DNA of 64,000 nucleotides from Trebouxia sp. TZW2008 (lineage: Eukaryota > Chlorophyta > Trebouxiophyceae > Trebouxiales > Trebouxiaceae), in NCBI GenBank assembly GCA_002118135.1, contig BDIU01000133.1, positions 62,001 through 126,000 of the forward strand. The letters are read 5' to 3'. A program made the translations under genes and the position numbers. The notes under the pieces are model-generated. The model searched no databases. It had not been told where the DNA came from and saw only the letters and a program-made list of their open reading frames with translations. Positions 25,829 to 36,637 of this stretch are shown here, one piece after another (positions within the stretch are counted from its first letter, which is position 1; each line of letters opens with the position of its first letter).

Positions 25829-28800
25829 ATGGGTAATGCTGTATCGCACCCTGTTCTGCAAGAATACCTCAAGCTTCTCAGCGAATTTGCTGGACAGCAA
25901 CAAGCAGATCCCAGCGACCAGCTGTGGCGTCAGCTGTTTGCGTTCCCCGTCTCTCTTAGCCAGTTGCCTCCCAAGCAGGTAGAGCACAACATCACAGACT
26001 GTTGTGCTCAGCTGGGTAAGTCTTTGCAGGAAGAAGCTCATGAGAATCATGAACAGATCGACCTACTTGCTTTTGCAGTCAAACCTCTGCCTTGCGTTGC
26101 AGTAAGCAACAATGGGCGAACACAGAATTTCCAGATACTGCTCTGCAAGTCAGTGGAGCTGGTTGCCAGCAGCCAGAAGCATGCAAACAAAGCTTTTGCA
26201 GCAGCAAACTCTGTGTACCTCAGCCGAGTGCTGTTCAAACACCTGTCTGAGAGCCTCAATGCCGTGCAGCTTGCTGCTTTCAGCACAGATGCACCATACA
26301 CAGCTGCCGAGATACACCCAAGTGAGTACATGTGCTTTTGAACATGGCTTTGTAACGCTGCTTGATGCTGTCGTTGCTCAGCCAAAGCCATTCTGCTCTC
26401 TGGTAGTGCAGCAGCGCCATTGTTGGATCAGCTTCTGCAGACAATGCTCAAAGTGCTGACAAGCTATGATATCAGGTGAGCTGCCACCCACAACTATGCT
26501 TTGCAAGCTAGGCATGCGCAGAAGGAAACATATGCTGGGTTGTAAAGCCTGCCTAGCAAACTTTTGTAGTGCACAATGCTATCAACATGTAGCTCTGCTG
26601 CATCATCACTAGACTGACCTTCATCGCCTTGTGCGTGTGAGGTCAGTGCACTCTCTATCGCAAAATAGTCAAGCTTTGCAGCAATCCCCATCATGAGCTA
26701 CAGCAGCTATGCCAATGGGTTTACACTGTCAAGCTGCAAAAAAGGAACATGTGTTGAAGCGAAGTGAATTGTGATGTGAAGTGAACTGAAGCGCAGTCCC
26801 TTGCCTGCAGTGACAATTTTTACCTGCTGCACTTGGAAGTCATCAATCTGCTGCTGGTGCTGACCAGCACCCAGCTGTACTCCGCCTCAGCATCCACACC
26901 AGCAGGCAGCCACCCCTTCATTGATGCCCTCATGCAACCAGGGCAGTATGCGCCGCAACTGGTTCAGCAGGCTTTGCAGCATTACACTGCCAGGCCACCG
27001 CTGCCGCCAAGGATTCAGCTGTGGAGCCCTTCTCCAGAAACAGATGAGAGGGGTGTGTTGCAACTAGTCAGATCAGCTGCAGGTACCAACAATTGATGTG
27101 GTGCATACCATGTGTGAAGTCTGGTTGAAATTTTTTGTCCTGTAAGCCCTTTTGCAACTTGCTGACCTCTGGCTGTGCTCTACCTTTGCACTTGTCAGTC
27201 ATGTTGTGAGAAAGACTCTCCTGAATTCCTTACCACAAAAACAATCATGTGCTCAAAACGCGCCTTGTACGAGCCGTCCACCACATCAAGAAGCTCGCTT
27301 ACGTTGTATGTGCTGCAGCATCTGTGTTATGGCTACCTTTCAGAGCATACACCTTCCTGATCAGGCTCGGCTTCTCACAGTCAGACAGCTCCAGCCCTCT
27401 TGCAGACAGCTCTCTGCTGCTGCTACTAGTCCTCATCAACCATGCATCTCGCGCACCAACAACACAGCACATGCTACCTCAGCACCCGCAGCCTAACCCC
27501 TACAGGGCAGCCATACAGTTTCTACAGGACTCTGAGGATACAGGAACAGATGCAGAATCTGGAAGGGGCTTGGCAAAGTCAGGCACCAGTGCTGTTTCAT
27601 TCTCTCAGCTGTACAACGCTCTAGGGGCAGGGCTGAACCAGGATGCCTCAGTACTGCTGCTGTATGTGCTGCTGCACAAGTGCCACCGCTTTCAGCAGTA
27701 CCTTTTGGTCCGGAGTGATTCTGACACCATTCTGCTGCCACTGCTTCAACGGTAAGACTTGCAACATTCTTGATCATTGCAAGAGTGAGCATGTTGGCAT
27801 CACTGTTTGCTTGCCATGTAGAGTTCATCAGGTTGGAGGTCACAGTAATGCTTGACGCTGCATGGCTTGTTTCGCTGTCGGCAGTTTTTCTGTGTTTGAA
27901 TGCCATCCGTTTGGCTCATGCGCAAGACCTGTGACTCACTGACATGACTTTGAGCATTCCGTCAGTTTTGAGACTCTGGAACATGCAGGCTTGCAGGGCT
28001 TGAACACATACATGCATGCAGTACTGCTTTGATCTGCTGTGATGTGCATGCTGCAACAGCCCCATCAGGGTGGACCATTTCAACAATTCAGTGCCACAAA
28101 CGAGTCTAGAAACTGCAAGATTTCTCCCAAAACGCACGTAACACTGTTGCATTTGCAACTGGCTCCCAAAAGTGGTTTCTGCATCCAGAACAAGAGCCTA
28201 AGCATGTTCCACTTGATGTGTGTTCCAGTGTGCCAGCTTAAGTGTGACTTGCTGCCTGTGTTGCAGGCTATACAGCACAACATACAAGACGCCAAGTCAA
28301 CTGTACATGCTGCTCATCATCATTCTCATACTCAGCCAGGACAAGGGCTTCAGCCAGAACATCCAGCGGGTCATGCTTGGTGCTGTGCCCTGGTATAAGG
28401 AGCGCATGCTGCAGAGAACCTCGTTAGGCCAGTCCCTGCTTCACTGCATAGCCACCTTGCTTCATTGTACATCTCTCTTGCATTACGGTGCATCAGTGAT
28501 TGGCACTGATTTGTCTGAATCATTGTCTCCAATCAGAACACAAACAAATACTGATCTCCGCACTAAGATAAGTGCAGTCTTTGTGAGCTTGTCTGCTCAA
28601 TCACCATTGCTGGCCACAGAGACCGAGCTGCCTGATCTTCAAAATTTTTGCTGACTTCTGCACAGAACATTGAGCACTGTACCTTGGCATTCTAAAAGAT
28701 CGCCTGTGCACTGCATTACCGACATTCTGCTGGAAAATAATGTCGTTTGGGAGAGGCTCAAGGGAACTGCCAGTGCCAACGACAGGATGTTCAGCGGGCT

Positions 28801-31738
28801 GTCAGTTGCACAATGCACATGTGCTGTTGTAGCTGCCAAACCACGTGTTCTTCACAATTTCTCTGTTTTGTCTATACATCAATTGGACCAGCTGCTGTGT
28901 GCTGCGGAGGGCTTGCAAAGCATAGCCCCACCAAGAGCATTGCGCTATGACATGGGCAAGCTGCTTGTTTGCTGCATTACGGGCAGTCTACGAGTCGTGC
29001 TGCCCTTGTGGACAGGCCAATATAACGTGATCAAGCTGTCTGTTTGCTGCCTGTTGCAGGCCATCTGCTGGTCGTATTGCTGTTGAGGACAGATCACTCT
29101 GACGTGGCCAAACTGAGGGCCATGTACATCCACTAGAGTAGCCTTGCAGCCCTTGCCAATGTTGCCCCCTACATGGCCAAGCTACACCGATTGCTTTGCT
29201 ACATACAGTCTGCGGGGTGGGTTGCTGATGACAACAGTCTACCCACTTGATTTTCTGCAATGCAGGCAGTCTGCTGGTTGTGCAGCTGCTGAGAACGGCT
29301 CACTCCAACATGGCCAAGCTGAGGGACATGTACATGCACCAGAACAGCCTGGCGGCCCTTGCTAATGTTGCCCCCCACATGGCAGGCATCTCCTCGCATG
29401 CAGCTCAGCGCCTTGTCTCCCTCTTTGACATGCTATCCAGAAGGTGGGTTGTTGGGTTTTGAATGTCTTCGTTGTGGAAAAGGTACGTTCTTGGCATGTT
29501 GCTGGCCAGACAGTCCACTACATCATATTTGAACTTGCTTGGTCTGCATCTGTATGCTGGCTCTGTGCTGTATACTGTCGCGCCCTGTCATTGGGTACAC
29601 AGGCTGCATCTCATTTCCATACACATTGACACGTGTCACCTAAATCAAACACGCACATGACGCTGGACACATCAGTGTTCTGCTGCAGTGTAACACATCA
29701 TGATGTTAGGGACAGCTGTGAAACCATATTGCAGGTACCAAAGGATAGGCAAAAGAAGCATAAGCGGCAGTCTGGACACTCCATTGGGGACCCCCCAGCT
29801 GGGCCCTACCCCCCTGGCATCCCCAGGCCAGCTTGCTGCTGAGCAGGTTGTGTATGCTGACCTGATGCGCACTGTCCTGGAGATTATCAACACCATCATC
29901 ACAACAGGTGCAGTCAAGGATCTGAGCATTTGCCTGGCTGCATAGACACATGACCACCAGAATTATCAGCAGAAGCCGATCTTGGAAGGAATGCCATGCC
30001 AGAAGTTGGCAGAGGTCTGCTATTGCAACATATGTATTTCAGGCTCAGTGCATCATATCTCTTGTAGCCTAGCAACCTTGATGATGCAGACCATGTTGAG
30101 ATGTGCAAAATTGTGGCCAATGATAGCTTAGCAGGCAGCAAGTTCAAGCAGACAAAGAAGCAGCTTGACTGTATACTCTGCTTCTTTGTTTGCTTGAACA
30201 CCTGTTGAGCCATTATTGGCCATGAGATTTCCCATTGCAACATGACTACAGTAACTTCTCTTTGCAAGGACACTCAACGTAAGGCCAATCTTGATGTAAG
30301 GACAATGCAACAGGTAACGAATCACTACGCGCTGACTACACTTGCGCATCCATCTAAGGACACACTTTCATGTCAGGACAGTCTTCCTGGGAACCAAAGC
30401 AGTCGTCATAAAGAGAAGTGACTGTATCAAGCTGCTACACTGTCGACCTGTGTGCGCTGTTGCGTATTGTGCTGCAGTAAGGAGACCAAAACCTGAACTT
30501 GACAACAGCATGTGTTGGACAAGACAACCCCTCCCTGCTTCTTGCACCCCGACCCCAACACCAAAAGCTTTCTCAAGATTTACTGCATTTGGCATGTGCT
30601 GCGAAGGAGATTGACTGATGAGTGTCAAAATTTTAGCGCACCTCTCAATGCTATTTTGTGGTTCCAGGCCTGAGGCAGAACCCAGAAATGGTGTACGCCC
30701 TGCTGCATCAGCAGGATGTGTTTGAGCCGTTTAGAATGCATGCCAGATTTGCTGACATTCTGGACAACATTCAGGTGAGCCTCACATGTCTCAATTGCGG
30801 CCGCATTCTGACTGCATTCTAGCAACATGCCTTGTAGCTTCACACGCCGCTTGCATTTCACACAGGTAGTTCCTGCTGTCGCCATTTCGCTGACAAGGCA
30901 ATGCATGATGCGAACCATGCAAGATCTGGTCACCAAAAGTGCATTTGCCTTGTTTCTGTAAAGTTGGCCATGCTTGTGTGATCCCAAACAATCTCTTCTC
31001 ATCACCGGTCTGAAGGCATTGCAGCTTGCTCATCTGCAGCTGTTGGTGTGTACGTGCTGTTGTGCTGTTAGCCCAGATCAGACGTGTAGCCAGTCCAAGT
31101 GCTACTCACTACAAAATTGCATGATTGCAGATTGTCATAGACAGCTTCAACCAGAAAGTTGATAGCGCACAGCACAGGGAGGGCTGGTCTGGCAGTGTCA
31201 CAGATGTTCTAGGTGTCATCAAAGGTAGGCAACTATCAATTTGCTCGTTTGGGCATGTGCAATTTGCAGCATCCAAGGGTCACAATGCTGGCAAAGCACA
31301 TAGCCATGTACACATGGCAGTGATGGCAGACATGTTTTGGATATGGGTGCTTGTTGTGTGTTGGCAGTCAAATGGTAGCAGCTTTTGATGCAACAATGAC
31401 ACTGATGTAAGCACAAAACGTGCTTGACTATGTATGCTGCTGAAACGCAAAGCTGCTTTGCAGAAAATCTTGGCAGCTGGCAGGCAGACAGGCTATCCTC
31501 GCCTGAAGAGATGCGCTTTACGTATGAGGAGGAACAATTCCCCGAGGACTTTTTTGTTCCGTATGTGTGGTCACTGGCAGTCAGCAGCACCACCATTCCT
31601 TGGAACTTGCATGCTATCGCGCTTTTTCAGCCAGTGGCAACATCCTCACCACATGCAGACGCGGTCTCTGATCAGCTAGAGCAACTGAGCGTGGAGCAAT
31701 CAAACAGCGCCAGCAAGGCAGAGGAGCAACAGGTCTGA
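25829..31738 (+). CDS. DYM: Dymeclin
   Basis: Exon 1 starts MGNAVSHPVLQEYLKLLSEF and ends at a GTAAGT donor near 26015; Gly at position 2 fits the known N-myristoylation of dymeclin. Later exons give KSVELVASSQKHANKAF, YLLHLEVINLLLVLTSTQLY, FSQLYNALGAGLNQDASVLL, YSTTYKTPSQLYMLLIIILI, MHQNSLAALANVAPHMAG with HAAQRLVSLFDMLSRR (about 29268-29440), YADLMRTVLEIINTIITT, and LRQNPEMVYALLHQQDVFEP. They end with IVIDSFNQKVDSAQHREGW and a last exon with EEQFPEDFFVPYVWSLAVSS, stopping at 31738. These match animal and plant dymeclin throughout, including the N-terminal LWRQL motif and the CLAALAN-type block. Dymeclin is a peripheral Golgi protein of unknown biochemical activity. The Ser/Gln-rich tail after IPWNLHAIALFQP is variable. 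Introns carry pseudo-exons and a MITE. Confidence 0.92.
28974..29190 (+). repeat. Two decayed copies of the next dymeclin exon start
   Basis: The functional exon begins after CAATGCAG near 29268 and reads GSLLVVQLLRTAHSNMAKLR. Copy 2 (about 29040-29190) begins after TTGCAG, reads GHLLVVLLLRTDHSDVAKLR and ends in an in-frame TAG where the real exon has Gln, before resuming SLAALANVAPYMAK. Copy 1 (28974-29040) is shorter and more diverged (GSLRVVLPLWTGQYNVIKL). Both retain a pyrimidine/TGCAG-like acceptor context. They are non-functional partial exon duplicates. Confidence 0.85.
30247..30426 (-). mobile_element. MITE copy C (TA-flanked TIR element)
   Basis: Complete copy, 180 bp, with termini TACAGTAACTTCTCTTTGC and the inverse AAAGAGAAGTGACTGTA. 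Internal GTAAGGACAATGCA and CAAAGCAGTCGT blocks match copy D. It sits in a dymeclin intron. Confidence 0.85.
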
Positions 31739-32197
31739 AGGTTTGCAAATTCATGACGAAGGACCCTCAAGAGATGGTACTTTGGGAGTGCCATGCAGAG
31801 TCTACTCAAACACGCTCCCGTGATGACGCCTACCGGCACAGACTTTTGCCTTTGTGTTCTTGGTGAAATTTAATGACCAGGAATCGATGAAGTGCCACAT
31901 CTGTCTGAGCTATCCTAACCCATGATGTCTTCCTTCTTCAGCACCTGCGGTGTATCACTGATATCGCACCCATGCGGGACATCCATGTGTGGCCCACGTT
32001 TTTACATGAGAGGCTCAGTGATCGTTTCATCTTCTTTGTTTCTGCGTGGCGTTGCTGCGCAGCATGCGTAAATGCTATGGTACTTGTGCAAATCGGCCAA
32101 ACGCCTGTGCGGTCTTCAGTAGACCGTCAACTGAAGCCATGCACGAGCAGATGACGATGAGATAAGCTCGAGCAGTGATCCCCATCAGCCGCGGCCC
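31739..32197. other. Intergenic, dymeclin/Smr
   Basis: Holds the dymeclin 3' UTR and the upstream region of the Smr gene. A frame at 31972 (MRDIHVWPTFLHERLSDRF) could be a 5' exon of the Smr gene, but the splice phase did not fit. Confidence 0.4.
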
Positions 32198-34796
32198 ATG
32201 GCCACAAGGTCACCTCAAACGAAACAGGGGCGGCAGCCTGAGAACAACGCGCAATACCTGAGCCTTTTGTCCGCTGCACACTCTGCTGCCAATAGTGAAT
32301 CTACTCCTGCAACCTCTGCACAAAACAACCGAATTTTGGACGGATGTCTGCCGGTAACCGTTGGCCAAGCAAGCGAGCAACAGCACAACCGCCTGCAGGT
32401 CAGTCAAATTTCGCTGGCGACGCTGAAAATACTTGCTTCTTCAACTGTGCATGGGCTTCAATTGCCCAGCTGAGATTTTTCAACTGTCACAGAGCAGGCG
32501 GCAGTCCAACTCAGCGCATAAACGCAAAGGCTGGCACGCAGTGCAGCACAATCCAGCAGATGATCTGAGTGGCATAGGCAGGCTCGGCAACAACCCAGCT
32601 GCTGTGTATGTCAGGCCAGACCATTCAGTCAATGCCAAAATAAGCCTAGATGACTCTCCAAGCTTTCCTAGCTTAGGCAGCTTTGCTGCAGCTTTGCCTA
32701 GCCAGCGAAATCAACATGCTGCCAGCACAAGTAGGGCCAGTCATAACAAAGCGTGGACGCCACAGAAACAGCCTGCACAGCCAGCCAATAGCAATGACAG
32801 TCCTGCTAAGCCCAAGTACTCTGCTGCTGCTTCGCCGGCAAGGCCAAAGCAAGATGCAGGGTCCAACAAAGGCATGGCGCTTAGCGATGCAGAGTTGACA
32901 GATCTGACAATGCTGCTGAGCACGCATCCCTGGGCAGAACCGGGCCTGGCAAGGGTAAAACTTGCGATACATTCCAAGCCATACCATGCCTCAGCGCTCC
33001 TGGATGCTGCATGTGGCCTATGTGTTCAAATGCACATGTCCTGTCTTGACATACAAAGCATCAACACCTTCAGGGTAATCGTGCTGTCTGGTAGATTCAT
33101 ACACACACATACTTGTCTTTCCTCGGCCGCAATGGCAGCTGTCAATGAAAGCTGCCAGCTCCGTTCTTGCTGCTCTGCAATTACTCACATGCAGCTGCTG
33201 TGCCTACACAGACTCAACAGCCATCAACTCTCAGCAGCCAAACTTACTGCTGCAGTGCGCTTCCTCCAGAGATTCCCCATGGTTGTCTTCTGGCATCACA
33301 CTGACATTATGCACTATACTGGCATTGGGCATGACCGGACTTGTCCTCTGGCGCCAGGAGCATGCATCAGCAGAATTTGCATCAATGATGTAGTCTGATC
33401 GTGGGCTTGGCTGTGCTCAGGCAGTGTTGGCTGCAGTCAACCACCAGCTACCAGCAGCAGATCTGCTACTGAGGGAGATGGAACAGCACCAAGCTCCTTC
33501 TGGCAGTGACTCTGATGAAGACTCTGCCAACCATATCTTACCCAACCTCCAAGACCAGGACAAACATGACATCCAAAATCACCTCGCCTCATCTGCAACT
33601 CAGTCAAGTCCTCAGACGTCAAAGGCACCAGCACCACCATCCAATGGCAGCTCAGCTAGGGGTTCAGCTAGGGTGACGGGTGACAATGTGGCACAAGGCA
33701 GGACAGAACGTGGTGAGGATGAAGGCAGAGACAAGATGGCACACAGTGGTACAGAGGGTGGACCAGATGATGTTAGTGTCAATGAGGATCTGTACTATAA
33801 GCACAGGAGGGAGGCGTTGAAGCTGTCCAAGACCTGGCACAAAAAGCTGCATCAAGCGGCAACTGCGTTTGCTGCCTCTCATCACTCGGGTACGACTCTT
33901 GGCGCAGTCAACTGAACCCAATTGATCATCAGTAACCTCACACATGAAACTGTAAGTTATGCTTGCAGACACTCTGGCTGCCCTCCCAGTTGAACAGCGG
34001 GCATTGCATGACGCCATAGCAAGGTCATGTCATGGCTCAGACCATAGAGGGTGAAGTCTGTTCAATTGCAAAACGCTGCTCCTGATGCCTGCTTTAATGC
34101 ACAAATTAAACAGCGGCATGAATGTGACCGCATGTCCAGTTTGCTCTGCAGGATGCCGGATGATAGCCTGTGACCGTTGTCAAGTTGCATCAGTTCACGT
34201 CTCATGGTTGCAATACACACCAGCAAGTCTATGATCCTTTTCATGTTGTTCAACCCTGATGTTTCTGCCACAGCTCAAAAACGGCTCATTCAGCCAATGT
34301 GCCTGACCTGCACAGCAGAGGGGAAGAATATGGCAACAGACCCTCACAAAATGCGACTTGATGAGTAAGATTCTAGCAATGCTCAAGAGAGCAAATTTAC
34401 TCAATGTGTCTAACCTGCTCTGCAGAGGGGAAGAATCTGGCAACAGAAGCTCACAGGGTCCGACTCAGAGCGATGAGTGCTCACGCTGAAGCTGCTGAGA
34501 AGATTGAGCATGCCAACAATGCCGGCAGGGGCCTAGGCCAGTACGAGCTGGACTTGCATGGGCTTCATGCAACTGAAGCCATTGATGCGCTAGATAGAAG
34601 ATTGTTGAGTCTGGGGCAGTTGCAGCACCACAGTCAGGCTGCAAAGCTGAGAGTGATTGTGGGCAGGGGCAATAACAGCTCTGGCGGGGAGGCTAGCTTG
34701 CCACGAGTGATTGAGAGCCATCTTTTACAGCGCAACATGAATTACATCACTGGTCAAGGGGTCATTACTGTCTACCTTCGTGGCCTGAGACACTAG
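32198..34796 (+). CDS. DUF1771-Smr domain protein
   Basis: Exons: 32198-32400 (MATRSPQTKQGRQPENNAQY). About 32555-32955: low-complexity Ala/Ser/Pro/Gln with MLLSTHPWAEPGLAR. About 33422-33890: NEDLYYKHRREALKLSKTWH and AATAFAASHHS, the first part of DUF1771. From 34426 to the stop: EGKNLATEAHRVRLRAMSAH, then ELDLHGLHATEAIDALDRRL and LRVIVGRGNNSSGG, the Smr core (LDLHG and the HxGxG-like GRGNNSSGG). The joined DUF1771 has exactly the usual spacing, which confirms the 33890/34426 splice. Smr domains act as nicking endonucleases or nucleic-acid binders; plant relatives include CID5/6/7-type proteins. In-frame codons continue upstream of the chosen ATG back to an AG, so an additional 5' exon is possible. 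A decayed copy of the last exon start lies just upstream. Confidence 0.85.
34293..34372 (+). repeat. Decayed copy of the last Smr-gene exon start
   Basis: AATGTGCCTGACCTGCACAG then AGGGGAAGAATATGGCAACA parallels 34401-34475 (functional acceptor at 34425) at an offset of 107 bp. It would encode EGKNMATDPHKMRLDE followed by TAA. It lacks the rest of the exon, so it is a partial duplicate including the acceptor. Confidence 0.85.
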
Positions 34797-35602
34797 CGAG
34801 TGACTCCATTGTTTTTAAAGCTTTTGGACACTTTCGTTGGGTCGAGTTGTCCAACTGATCCAGTGACTATGCTTTTCAGGGTTTGAAGTTTTGCGGTGAT
34901 CACTGTCGATGTTTCCAAAGCTGTTTAAATCCAAATTTGAACATTTCTACCAGCGTCATAAGTTATCAATGCTGTCTCCTTCGGTATGATGTTGTACTTC
35001 ATGCTGAGGCTATATTGCGTGCAACAGCAGGATGTGTATAGTGTTGTTACAAGGCTTCTTTGCAGATTGGCCGCTTGACGCATCTGCTGCAGCAACATCC
35101 CTGGTCATCAGCCCGAAGAGTGTCTTGTAACGCGAATTTAAACAGCATGCATGTGCAGTGTCGGGCAGACTGCAACCTTGTGCTCACTGCTCAAAATTTG
35201 TTATGACACAGGGCATTGAGACTGCAGTGCACAGTTGCGAACTGTCACAGAGACATATGTTCCATGCCTCAATTGAAAATTTTGCTGACTTCCAGTCTTG
35301 TAGTGTGTGAGCATTTCACTAGCTGATATGACTGTGCAAGCAGGCTTGCTGACTCATTGACTATAAGTCTTGCCGAACATCTGGCTTGCCGCAAGTGTGA
35401 CAGTGACAATTGCAATGTTTGGGGTAAAACTTTGACAAGCCATCAGTACAATGCATTGTCAAGTCTTGATATGCCATTGCTGCTCACTTTGGCTGTATTG
35501 CTGCTGTGCAGATCCTTGTCCCAATTTGAGGTGCACTGCAATATCTGGCACCTGATGTTGGTTCTGCAGCTGCCAGAAACTCATGTGGCTGCAAAGCTGC
35601 CG
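34797..35602. other. Convergent intergenic spacer
   Basis: About 800 bp between the Smr gene (+) and the DRC12-like gene (-). No supported feature was seen. Confidence 0.5.
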
Positions 35603-36358
35603 TTAGACAAGGGCAACTTTTGCATAGGCTGCTTTGCGCTGCGCATGCAGGTGTTGCACTGTGTCCTTCAGCATTTCTGTGAATTCGCTCTGCATGATGT
35701 TCTGCTTTTTGGTCATCTCAGCAAGCTCATTGTCATGTACACGCTGCTGCTGCAGCTGCTTGTCTTTCAACTGTGCAATTTCTGCATCCTTGTCTGAGAG
35801 CTGGGCGGTCAAGCTTTTCACTTGAGCTTCAGTGGCAGCTCCTCCCTTCATTAGCTGCTCCTGCATTTGCTGCAATCACAACACAACTAGTTCGTAGGCA
35901 AGTTTGTTGCCTCTTTTAACTCCTACAACTTGCAATCGGGTGGCAGCCATATTATTGTTGACAAAGTCGCTGCTGCAACGAAGTGTGCTTTGAACCATCA
36001 CAAGTCACCTTATACTGTTTTTGCATATTTGAAGTGATGTCCTGCAGATCAACCCTTTGATTTTCCAGCTGGACTTGTAGCGCTGCTGCTTGCTCCCGCC
36101 AGGTCTGTTCATGTTGCCGAGCTGTCAGGACCTGGAAATACAGGTGCAGTATTTGCAGGGCGTCACAACATATATTCTGAAGTAATAAGTGCAGAATCAG
36201 GTCTGCAAGGAGACTACCTCGTGCGACTTGACTTCGAGAAGATTTTGTAGACACGCAACATCAATTTGCGCACGCTTCCACAATTCCTTGTCATCGAGTT
36301 TCACCGGTGCGTCCTTTGCACCCTTCCTTTTGGGGGCACCCTTGGTCTTTGGGGGCAT
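35603..36358 (-). CDS. DRC12: Dynein regulatory complex subunit DRC12 (CCDC153-like)
   Basis: Three exons. ATG at 36358 gives MPPKTKGAPKRKGAKDAPVK, then KLDDKELWKRAQIDVACLQN and LLEVKSHE to a GTAGTC donor. Exon 2 (about 36132-36010) gives VLTARQHEQTWREQAAALQV and ends QKQYK at a GTGACT donor. Exon 3 (from about 35873) gives QMQEQLMKGGAATEAQVKSL, IAQLKDKQLQQQRVHDNELA and SEFTEMLKDTVQHLHAQRKA, with a stop at 35603. The basic MPPK start, the all-coiled-coil body of about 165 residues, and the terminal FxEML.DT...L block match CCDC153/DRC12, a small nexin-dynein regulatory complex subunit of the axoneme. Identification rests on architecture and a few conserved blocks, since coiled coils give weak signals. 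Confidence 0.7.
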
Positions 36359-36637
36359 AGCTGGCGATCTCGCAAGCTGAAAGGCGCTGTGAGAGACTAC
36401 TGCTCACAACAGAGTTGCTATGTAGTGACACTTTTCTACAGATCGGGGCACGGTCACCAGCCTGGCCTGGTGAAAGCGGATCTACGAGCTGCTATCATCT
36501 GCTTACCCCGACGAAACGGTTAGCATTCCGGGCGCCTTTGCACCTATACATGCGTCGCCGCAGACTATGCAACTGTGCGCGCGTCACAGGCACGGTCCAT
36601 GCGGGTGTCACAAACTCATTGATGTTGCGCTGCGCTG
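36359..36637. promoter_or_regulatory. Shared upstream region, DRC12/Pro-Ser-rich gene
   Basis: 279 bp between divergent ATGs. It presumably holds both promoters. No X-box-like palindrome of the ciliary RFX type was recognised. Confidence 0.35.

Noticed and set aside
25775..26050. Minus-strand frame with a cyclin-like phrase (LVAGICLLLSSKFAE)
   Set aside because: It is exactly antisense to the conserved first exon of dymeclin, which explains the open frame. The resemblance to a cyclin box is one short phrase without the rest of the fold.
30128..30349. Minus-strand frame (MRKCSQRVVIRYLL)
   Set aside because: It translates MITE copy C.
32673..32987. Minus-strand frames opposite the Smr gene
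   Set aside because: They mirror the Ala/Ser/Pro-rich exon of the Smr gene and have no support of their own.
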